Assembly: GCA_903907665.1 (NCBI GenBank)
Contig: CAIVOW010000017.1
Coordinates: 1-5,891 of the forward strand
From: an uncultured Actinomycetes bacterium
GTDB taxonomy: Bacteria; Actinomycetota; Actinomycetes; Nanopelagicales; Nanopelagicaceae
Reading direction: 5' to 3'
Length of the DNA stretch: 5,891 nucleotides
Shown: positions 1 to 4,510 of the stretch, piece after piece
Position numbering within the stretch: position 1 is the first letter of the stretch
Layout: each line of letters opens with the position of its first letter
The notes under the pieces: generated by a model
What the model saw: the letters and a program-made list of their open reading frames with translations, nothing else
Databases searched by the model: none
What the model was told of the DNA's origin: nothing
Position numbers and translations under genes: made by a program

Positions 1-147
1 AATATCAGCTGAGGTAACTGAATCAATTCCGGGCAACAGTGCAAAAGTTGCGATCCCACCATAGCGCGGCATCTGTGTTGCATCTACTTGGCCAAGGATT
101 TCACCAGCAGCACCCGAAGTGATGCGGGGGATTTGATTCTCGCTCAT
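1..147 (-). CDS. Agmatinase-type ureohydrolase, N-terminal part (cut by left edge)
   Basis: Only the first 49 codons are present; the gene continues past the left edge. The ureohydrolase (arginase/agmatinase) family uses two metal ions to hydrolyse guanidino compounds, releasing urea plus an amine. Visible residues fit the conserved N-terminal stretch of actinobacterial agmatinase-like proteins: a 'VDATQMPRYGGIATFALLP' segment (residues 21-39), then 'GID' and an 'AD' pair at 47-48, just before the expected first beta strand. All metal-binding motifs lie outside the window, so agmatine cannot be told from guanidinobutyrate, guanidine or another guanidino substrate. The start is the only ATG after an in-frame TAA (157-159). 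No clear Shine-Dalgarno is seen; a TAAGAT hexamer 6 nt before the ATG could be a leaderless-type -10. It lies 17 nt after the cyclase-family gene, so it is probably the third operon gene. Confidence 0.8.
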   Translation of the reverse strand, partial: MSENQIPRITSGAAGEILGQVDATQMPRYGGIATFALLPGIDSVTSADI

Positions 148-153
148 ACGATT

Positions 154-159
154 ATCTTA
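154..159 (-). promoter_or_regulatory. Possible leaderless-type -10 box before the ureohydrolase gene
   Basis: TAAGAT fits the TAnnnT pattern of actinobacterial -10 elements and ends 6 nt before the ureohydrolase ATG, a spacing that would start transcription at or next to the start codon. No convincing -35 is seen 16-18 nt upstream. The site sits in the 17-nt gap after the cyclase stop codon. It could add an internal promoter to the operon, or be chance. Confidence 0.2.
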
Positions 160-164
160 ACGAA

Positions 165-803
165 TTACCAGGTTGCAATCGCACGTACAGGTGCGCCGTC
201 ACTCGCCCCGAGATTCAACGGGAGCATCGAAATGTGCGGGCGCACAGCGTCAATCTTGGCAAAATTAGTGAAGTTTTCACCGATTATTCCATCTCCTTGA
301 GACCAATAAAAGTGATTCATTAACGTGAATTCTTCTCCTTCACCGGGTGTGCGATCCAGGGATAGGAAATCAAGGGCAATAGTGGTGATGCCATGAGCCT
401 TTAAATACGTGAGAGACTCGATATTGGGAAAGGGATGCGCTAAATATTTAGGCGTTCCAAAAAAATTAGACCAATCTGTTCGCACAAGTGCGATTGTCGC
501 TCCTTGCACATCAGTATTTAAAAACCGTTCGGATGGAATCTCTTGGCGCTCAGTAAGGCCGGTTGCATCGATAACTACTGCAGGGCCCATAAAGAGTGAT
601 AAATCGAGCTCATCTAGCTTCTTGCCATCAGCAAAAACATGAAACGGGGAATCAATATGGGTCCCCGACTGGGAACCCATATTGACTGAAAGTACGTTTA
701 CAAAATCACTTTCTACTGTCAGCGCCGGGCTAATGCTAACTTCTGGATCTCCAGGATAAATCTGAATCCCAGTGTGTAGAACGTGCGATAAATCTAGAAT
801 CAT
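165..803 (-). CDS. Cyclase-family (KynB-like) metal-dependent hydrolase
   Basis: This 212-residue protein has the usual length of the cyclase family (PF04199), whose characterised members include kynurenine formamidase KynB and isatin hydrolase. These are cytoplasmic metal enzymes that hydrolyse amide or lactam bonds. The N-terminus has the family's D-L-S-H (4-7) and YPGDP (16-20) elements. The core motif HxGTHxDxPxH appears at 45-55 as Q-S-G-T-H-I-D-S-P-F-H. H49, D51 and H55 are kept, but the first position is Gln45 where KynB has a metal-binding His. The C-terminus has a typical 'LPLNLGASDGAPVRAIA' end (194-210). The ATG lies 10 nt after the permease stop with no Shine-Dalgarno, suggesting translational coupling. 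It is flanked by an NCS1 permease and a ureohydrolase, which suggests a ring- or amide-opening step in catabolism of an imported nitrogen compound. The family is clear; the substrate is unknown, and true KynB function is not supported by any neighbouring kynurenine gene. Confidence 0.88.
   Translation of the reverse strand: MILDLSHVLHTGIQIYPGDPEVSISPALTVESDFVNVLSVNMGSQSGTHIDSPFHVFADGKKLDELDLSLFMGPAVVIDATGLTERQEIPSERFLNTDVQGATIALVRTDWSNFFGTPKYLAHPFPNIESLTYLKAHGITTIALDFLSLDRTPGEGEEFTLMNHFYWSQGDGIIGENFTNFAKIDAVRPHISMLPLNLGASDGAPVRAIATW
652..685. repeat. Strong inverted repeat (hairpin) inside the cyclase-family gene
   Basis: An 11-bp perfect arm (TCAATATGGGT, 652-662) pairs with 675-685. After one C/A mismatch it continues with three G-C pairs and closes on a 4-nt loop (667-670). 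It lies wholly within codons 40-51 of the cyclase gene, over the metal-binding motif, and no T-run follows it on either strand. It may be a fortuitous product of the coded residues (N-M-G-S-Q-S-G-T-H-I), or an mRNA structure. Confidence 0.7.
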
Positions 804-813
804 CTAGTTATAT

Positions 814-2316
814 CTATTTGTTAACGATAGGAGCAATTGCTTGATTCGTGGATGAACGGAAGCGTGCGCCCTTTTCACCGTGAATTGCTGATGGTTCTGG
901 TGAGATAAGAAGTGCCAGACCATAAAGCACTGCAGGGAGAATCACGGCAACAAGGAGTGAAATATCTAGGCCACTGAAGTAATTGCCCCAGATCCCAACG
1001 AATTGCCCAGGCAAATTCACAAAGAACAAGCTGAACAAAGCGCTGAGTATCCAAATAGCAATCGCTTCAACGTTATAGCCATTTCTAAACCAGTATGCGC
1101 CACCCTTTTGTCCTCTGTTGAAGACCTGAAGGTCATCTGGCAGATAATGCCCACGGCGGTGTAAGTAGCCGATCATCATCATAACCATCCATGGAGTTGT
1201 ACAAACGATAATCAGAGTTACAAATGTTGTAACGCTTGTTACCAAGTTATATCCAAAGCGGCCAATAAAAATAAGCGCGATTGAAATAATACCGATAAGG
1301 ACTGTTGCCTTAACACGGCTTAGCTTTGGAAATACGCTGGAGAAATCTAGCCCAGTTCCGTAGAGCGAAGTCGAACCTGTCGACATTCCGCCTATGATGG
1401 CAAGTAATAAAATAGGAATTAGGAACCAACCTGGAGTTGTGGCAAGTAGGCCACCCACGTAGTCGAAATTCTTAAATGATTCAGGTGCTTTCTCGGCAAC
1501 AATGGCAGTCGTTACAAGACCAAACACAAATGGCAACAATGAAGCAATTTGTGACAAGAATGCGGCACGGATAACTTTAATTCCACCAGAATCGCGTGGG
1601 ATGTAACGAGTCCAGTCACCTAGGAAAGCTCCAAATGAAATTGGGTTAGACAAGACGATGAATGCCGAGCCTAAGAACGCTGGCCAGAATCCTGCACTTG
1701 ATGTGCTCTTGAAAGCTCCGGCATAGCTGAAGTTGATCTTTCCAGAGAAGGCAATGAAACCAATAACAAGCACAATTGATGCACCCGTAATCGCAATCTT
1801 GTTGATCCAAAGCATGAATTGGTAGCCATAGATACAAACAACGAGAACGAGTAGTGCCATGACTCCGTAAGCAACCCCGCGGAATACTTGGCTATCTTTA
1901 AAGCCAAAGAGTTTTACTGCTCCGCCAACAATGGCATCGCCTGCAGTCCAGACAGCAATTGAATAGAACGCAATTGCTGTAAGAAGTGATAGATAGGAAC
2001 CAAGTACACGACCAACAACACCGAAGTGTGCGCCAGAAGAAACGGCGTTATTCGTTCCATTGATTGGGCCAAAGACAGCCATTGGAGCAAGAATGGCGGA
2101 TCCGACGACCACGCCAAGAAGAGTTGCTAGCAAACCTTGAACGAGTGAAAGTCCAAAGAAAATCGGGAATGCTCCGAGTAGAACAGTTGCAAAGCTATTA
2201 GCTCCACCAAATGCAATTCGGAAAAGGTCCATCGGGGTCGACGTACGATCTTTTGCTGGAATTGACTCAACGCCGAAAACTTCGACATCGGTCATTTTTG
2301 GTTTATTTGTACTCAT
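814..2316 (-). CDS. NCS1-family nucleobase/heterocycle:cation symporter (cytosine/purine permease-like)
   Basis: The 500-residue inner-membrane transporter belongs to the NCS1 family (Transp_cyt_pur, PF02133). Members import cytosine, purines, uracil, allantoin, hydantoins, thiamine or pyridoxine with Na+ or H+. About 12 hydrophobic helices can be placed near 33-57, 60-84, 106-130, 146-164, 171-191, 209-233, 250-273, 292-314, 336-354, 358-385, 414-434 and 452-472, the usual family topology. Family marks include 'ESIPAKDRTSTPMDLF' (17-32) before the first helix, 'GDWTRYIP' (233-240) after helix 6, and a 'YLPDDLQVFNRG' loop (391-402) as in actinobacterial cytosine-permease-like proteins. The ATG is preceded by a GGAGGT ribosome site. 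It is the first gene of an operon with a cyclase-family hydrolase and a ureohydrolase, which points to uptake of a catabolic nitrogen source. The substrate cannot be assigned from sequence. The length is complete with no frameshift. Confidence 0.92.
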   Translation of the reverse strand: MSTNKPKMTDVEVFGVESIPAKDRTSTPMDLFRIAFGGANSFATVLLGAFPIFFGLSLVQGLLATLLGVVVGSAILAPMAVFGPINGTNNAVSSGAHFGVVGRVLGSYLSLLTAIAFYSIAVWTAGDAIVGGAVKLFGFKDSQVFRGVAYGVMALLVLVVCIYGYQFMLWINKIAITGASIVLVIGFIAFSGKINFSYAGAFKSTSSAGFWPAFLGSAFIVLSNPISFGAFLGDWTRYIPRDSGGIKVIRAAFLSQIASLLPFVFGLVTTAIVAEKAPESFKNFDYVGGLLATTPGWFLIPILLLAIIGGMSTGSTSLYGTGLDFSSVFPKLSRVKATVLIGIISIALIFIGRFGYNLVTSVTTFVTLIIVCTTPWMVMMMIGYLHRRGHYLPDDLQVFNRGQKGGAYWFRNGYNVEAIAIWILSALFSLFFVNLPGQFVGIWGNYFSGLDISLLVAVILPAVLYGLALLISPEPSAIHGEKGARFRSSTNQAIAPIVNK

Positions 2317-2320
2317 CTAT

Positions 2321-2326
2321 ACCTCC
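2321..2326 (-). promoter_or_regulatory. Shine-Dalgarno site of the NCS1 permease
   Basis: On the minus strand GGAGGT lies 4 nt before the permease ATG at 2316. It is the strongest Shine-Dalgarno sequence in the window and fixes the start. The downstream operon genes lack comparable sites. Confidence 0.75.
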
Positions 2327-2332
2327 ATGTAT

Positions 2333-2368
2333 GACTTGTTTGATTAGCAGGACTTCTTTGATTAGTAG
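2333..2368. repeat. Tandem pair of 18-bp direct repeats upstream of the NCS1 permease
   Basis: GACTTGTTTGATTAGCAG (2333-2350) is followed with no gap by GACTTCTTTGATTAGTAG (2351-2368), matching at 16 of 18 positions; the first 15 bases differ once. The pair sits 16 nt upstream of the permease start codon, just before its ribosome site, in the control region shared with the divergent NTF2-like gene. The near two-turn helical spacing would suit two regulator molecules bound on one face of the DNA. A role in the mRNA leader, or a simple local duplication, are alternatives. Confidence 0.75.
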
Positions 2369-2370
2369 TA

Positions 2371-2388
2371 CTTATGGGGCTTAAGGGG
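2371..2388. repeat. Short 9-bp tandem repeat in the divergent control region
   Basis: CTTATGGGG (2371-2379) is followed directly by CTTAAGGGG (2380-2388), with one mismatch. A weaker third unit, CTGGACGGG, follows at 2389-2397. It lies two bases from the 18-bp repeat pair. No function can be assigned. Confidence 0.45.
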
Positions 2389-2527
2389 CTGGACGGGACT
2401 AAAACGAATTCAACGCGTCAAAATCTACCCGAGTTCTAGGTATTTGAGGCGCTTTCCCATACATTTATCTCATACTGATCCAGCCTGATACAAATAAGCA
2501 TTCGTGATTGAGATGAGACAGACCCCA

Positions 2528-2938
2528 ATGAGCAATCAAGACCACTTAAAGCAAGAAGAAGTAAGAAACGCCGCCACGCAGCTGGTATCCCATTTTGCTG
2601 CAAATAATGTAAAAGCATATTTTGAATGCTTTAGCCAAGATGCCAACTTTATTTTCTATACACATTCGGTTCGTTTGAATTCACGGCAAGAATATGAAGA
2701 GCTCTGGAAGTCATGGGAAGATGAAATTGATTTTAAGGTTCTCTCATGTACAAGTACTAACCAAGATATTCGAATGGTGGGGCAGGATGTGGGAATTTTT
2801 ACCCATAGCGTCTTGACTACTCTTTCTACATCAGATGGCACCGATACTGTTGCGGAGCGGGAGACGATTGTCTTTGAAAAGCAGGGATCAAAATGGGTTG
2901 CTATTCATGAGCATCTCTCACCTGACCCAACTATTTAA
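2528..2938 (+). CDS. NTF2-like / SnoaL-like domain protein
   Basis: A 136-residue protein from this ATG. The pattern is that of NTF2-like fold proteins (SnoaL_3/DUF4440 group): a helical N-terminus with an 'ANNVKAYFECFSQDANFIFY' type opening, a tryptophan-rich 'YEELWKSWEDE' helix, alternating beta strands, and the common end 'KWVAIHEHLSPDP'. Such proteins form cone-shaped dimers that bind or modify small molecules, but many have no known reaction. No catalytic residue can be named. Two upstream in-frame starts exist, GTG at 2504 and ATG at 2513. ATG 2528 was chosen because a GAG-containing purine stretch lies about 10 nt before it and homologues usually begin near here, but the choice is uncertain. 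It is divergent from the NCS1 permease and may respond to the same compound; that link is inference. Confidence 0.8.
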   Translation: MSNQDHLKQEEVRNAATQLVSHFAANNVKAYFECFSQDANFIFYTHSVRLNSRQEYEELWKSWEDEIDFKVLSCTSTNQDIRMVGQDVGIFTHSVLTTLSTSDGTDTVAERETIVFEKQGSKWVAIHEHLSPDPTI

Positions 2939-2945
2939 TTTCAAA

Positions 2946-2974
2946 TTTAAAAAAATCGAAGAATGCACTAGATT
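2946..2974 (+). promoter_or_regulatory. Leaderless-type promoter of the small membrane protein gene
   Basis: TTTAAA (2946-2951, 4 of 6 with the -35 consensus) is separated by 17 nt from TAGATT (2969-2974, a TAnnnT -10). The -10 ends 6 nt before the ATG at 2981, so transcription would begin at the start codon itself. Consistently, no Shine-Dalgarno precedes that ATG. Such leaderless genes are common in actinobacteria. This site would also drive the SDR gene downstream. Confidence 0.5.
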
Positions 2975-2980
2975 CCTCCC

Positions 2981-3151
2981 ATGCTCGGTGGAATAAATAC
3001 ATCCCTCTTTTTAAAAGGTCTTGGTGGCTTCTTTGTGCTGCCATTCATAATTCTGCTTCTCAAGTGGGCCTTTCCCACGAAGAAGAATCCAGAAGCTAAA
3101 GCTCGTCGCAAAGCGCTAAAGAAATCCTTACGCGAACTCAATCGGAAGTAG
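2981..3151 (+). CDS. Small single-pass membrane protein (56 aa), unknown function
   Basis: I do not recognise this protein. The ORF encodes 56 residues: a short N-terminus, one hydrophobic segment at about 13-31 (rich in G, F, L, I, with P21 and W29), and a strongly basic C-terminal tail at 33-56 with 11 Lys/Arg against 2 Glu. The positive-inside rule predicts the tail in the cytoplasm, where it could touch nucleic acid, lipid head groups or a partner protein. Support for it being real comes from a well-placed leaderless promoter, an in-frame stop (TAG 2969-2971) that makes this ATG the first possible start, the organised membrane-plus-basic layout, and the otherwise empty space between two genes. 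It ends 16 nt before the SDR start, so the two are probably co-transcribed. The antisense ORF across it has no recognisable content. Confidence 0.65.
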   Translation: MLGGINTSLFLKGLGGFFVLPFIILLLKWAFPTKKNPEAKARRKALKKSLRELNRK

Positions 3152-3167
3152 TGACCAGGTTTTACCA

Positions 3168-3869
3168 ATGACTCTTGCGATTATTACAGGCGGCTCACGT
3201 GGTCTCGGTTTTGAAACCGCGCGCGCCCTGAAGGCCCAAGGCCACCAGATTGTTTTAGTTGCACAAGATGCAGAGCGCCTCAAAAGCGCAGCCCAACAAT
3301 TAGAGTGCGATTATCGCGCCGCAGATCTAGAAGATATCAACGCAGCCGAAGAAATGTTTCGCGACATATTATTAACTTTTGGTACGCCACAGATTCTTGT
3401 TCTTGCCCACGGTGTGATGAGCGAAAAAATGTCTAAAACTCTGAAGACAACCACCAAAGAATGGCGCCGCGTTATGGCGATTAACCTTGACTCAGTGTTC
3501 ACTGCAGTAAATATCCTGGGTCCTTCTATGGCTGATGCTCGCGATGGGCGCATCATTATTTTCTCTGCTTGTCTTGGACGCATGTCAGGTCCTGGAAATG
3601 CGGGAGGACTTGCTCCGTACAGAATAAGTAAAGCTGGAGTTAACGCGCTGGTTCGAAACCTTGCACACGAAACTGCTCACGGCGCACGGGGATTATTGGT
3701 GGACGCAGTCTGCCCAAATCACACGCGCACTGATATGGGTGGACCAGATGCACCGCTTTCAGTTGAAGAAGGCGCAGACACAGCAATCTGGCTCGCGACC
3801 AGAAACTTTGATGCAAGCACAGATAAGACAGGTTTTCTCTGGGAAGAGCGCCAAGTTATTGATTGGTAG
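3168..3869 (+). CDS. Short-chain dehydrogenase/reductase (classical SDR, NAD(P)-dependent)
   Basis: The 233-residue protein has the Rossmann fold of classical SDR oxidoreductases, which transfer hydride between NAD(P) and an alcohol/carbonyl group. The cofactor motif TGxxxGxG is T7-G-G-S-R-G-L-G14. The catalytic set is complete: N106, S133, Y151 and K155 (Y-R-I-S-K). D53-L54 fits the adenine-binding position. Two motifs vary: the usual N-N-A-G is A-H-G (80-82), and the P-G after beta 6 is P-N (C-P-N-H). The 'TRTDMGGPDAPLSVEEGADT' region (186-205) resembles the C-terminus of carbonyl-reductase-like SDRs. R11 and the absence of an acidic residue at the end of beta 2 (V-A-Q-D) hint at NADP preference, as inference. 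The ribosome site is weak (CAGG, 8 nt upstream). It follows the small membrane protein gene by 16 nt. The substrate is unknown. Confidence 0.92.
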   Translation: MTLAIITGGSRGLGFETARALKAQGHQIVLVAQDAERLKSAAQQLECDYRAADLEDINAAEEMFRDILLTFGTPQILVLAHGVMSEKMSKTLKTTTKEWRRVMAINLDSVFTAVNILGPSMADARDGRIIIFSACLGRMSGPGNAGGLAPYRISKAGVNALVRNLAHETAHGARGLLVDAVCPNHTRTDMGGPDAPLSVEEGADTAIWLATRNFDASTDKTGFLWEERQVIDW

Positions 3870-3887
3870 TTTAAAAACTAGCGCTCT
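3845..3887. terminator. Possible bidirectional terminator between convergent SDR and yqhA genes
   Basis: AGAGCGC (3845-3851) pairs perfectly with GCGCTCT (3881-3887). After a small internal bulge, AGTT (3854-3857) pairs with AACT (3876-3879). A second, competing small inverted repeat, TAGTTT/AAACTA (3867-3872/3875-3880), lies inside. The structure covers both stop codons of the convergent genes, which are 8 nt apart. No U-run follows on either side, so it is not a canonical intrinsic terminator. Confidence 0.35.
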
Positions 3888-4393
3888 GATTTATGCCTAT
3901 CGGCTAAATTATCCATAAATGCAAAGAGCACGCCTGAAATTACAAAAGTAACGTGGATTCCAATTCTCCAACCTTCACGCTTGGAGTCGAAGGGACCTTC
4001 TTGCATGAAGTCTTTTAATAATTCGATTACCGAAATTGCGACTAATGAGCCTATAAGTTTGATCTTTAGTCCACTGTAATCAACGTGGCCCATCCAGTGT
4101 GGACGATCTTCGGCACCTTCAGCGATTGCAATCTTTGAGACAAAGTTCTCGTATCCCGCAAACAAGACAATAATGATCAGATTACCCAATAGGACAGTGT
4201 CGAGAAGCTCGAGCACCTGTAGCGTTATTTCGCTTGCAGACAGAGAGGAAATATGAATAATCATGTGCCAGAAAGAATGGAAGAATCGATAAAGAATGGG
4301 AAGCAGCGCCCCCATTAAGCCCAAATAAAGTGGCGCTAAAAGCCACCGACTAGCAAAAATCAATCTCTCAAGTATCTCTTCGGCTTTAAGCAT
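3878..4393 (-). CDS. yqhA: YqhA family (UPF0114) membrane protein
   Basis: From this start the protein has 171 residues, close to the 164 of E. coli YqhA. It carries the two most recognisable family segments: 'FASRWLLAPLY' (13-23) and 'LFAGYENFVSK' (77-87). It also has the 'DYSGLKIKLIGSLVAIS' stretch (105-121) and the 'IHVTFVISG' final helix (146-154). Four membrane helices are expected at about 15-35, 60-82, 110-130 and 143-161. The family is widespread and its function is poorly known. ATG 4393 is preferred because AGAAGGA lies 11 nt upstream and the N-terminus then fits E. coli; an in-frame ATG at 4414 would add 7 basic residues (MRRNLRK) but has no ribosome site. It lies downstream of cfa on the same strand with a gap containing tandem repeats, and converges on the SDR gene. 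Confidence 0.88.
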   Translation of the reverse strand: MLKAEEILERLIFASRWLLAPLYLGLMGALLPILYRFFHSFWHMIIHISSLSASEITLQVLELLDTVLLGNLIIIVLFAGYENFVSKIAIAEGAEDRPHWMGHVDYSGLKIKLIGSLVAISVIELLKDFMQEGPFDSKREGWRIGIHVTFVISGVLFAFMDNLADRHKSER

Positions 4394-4469
4394 TTTTCTT
4401 AAATTCCTTCTCATATTTCGTAGGGGCTATCGGAGTATTAGTAGGCTCTTTATCGTAGCGCGAGAGCTT

Positions 4470-4505
4470 GCACCTTTCGATGCACCTTTCGATGCACGTT
4501 TTGAT
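4470..4505. repeat. Three tandem 12-bp repeats just after the cfa stop codon
   Basis: Two identical copies of GCACCTTTCGAT (4470-4481 and 4482-4493) are followed by GCACGTTTTGAT (4494-4505), which differs at two positions. They lie in the cfa-yqhA gap, starting 5 nt beyond the cfa stop codon. The unit is four codons long, and on the minus strand it stays in the cfa frame, reading as repeated A-S-K-G/R units. It may be a replication-slippage minisatellite, a decayed coding tail, or part of an mRNA 3' structure. Confidence 0.8.
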
Positions 4506-4510
4506 GAGAG

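Larger units (their letters stand above)
2317..2527. other. Divergent intergenic region between the NCS1 permease and NTF2-like gene
   Basis: This 211-nt gap is the longest in the window and separates two divergent genes, so it should hold promoters for both. The permease side contains its ribosome site and two tandem repeat pairs. No confident -35/-10 pair is seen for the permease. On the plus strand TACAAA (2489-2494) is a weak -10 candidate for the NTF2-like gene without a matching -35. No RNA gene or additional ORF is supported here. Confidence 0.6.

Noticed and set aside
88..300. Plus-strand ORF of 70 codons across the ureohydrolase/cyclase junction
   Set aside because: It is antisense to two genes with clear family identity and shows no recognisable domain.
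409..642. Plus-strand ORF of 77 codons opposite the cyclase gene
   Set aside because: It lies wholly antisense to a well-supported gene and its translation has no family features.
165..803. Naming the cyclase gene kynB
   Set aside because: The first His of the metal motif is Gln and no tryptophan/kynurenine gene is nearby, so only the family name is supported.
1646..2117. Minus-strand ORFs in other frames of the permease gene
   Set aside because: They are alternative-frame readings of a 500-residue NCS1 permease whose frame is secure.
2470..2528. CRISPR-like or attachment-site reading of the repeats in the divergent region
   Set aside because: Only two adjacent copies without spacers are present, and no tRNA, integrase or cas gene is in the window.
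2436..2618. Minus-strand 60-codon ORF across the start of the NTF2-like gene
   Set aside because: It overlaps the control region and the start of a supported gene, has a Leu-rich composition without pattern, and has no ribosome site that I could see.
2968..3168. Minus-strand 66-codon ORF opposite the small membrane protein
   Set aside because: The plus-strand frame has the promoter and the ordered membrane-plus-basic layout; this antisense frame has neither.
3661..3918. Plus-strand 85-codon ORF overlapping the SDR 3' end and yqhA
   Set aside because: It is out of frame with the SDR, which carries all catalytic residues, and runs into the convergent yqhA gene.
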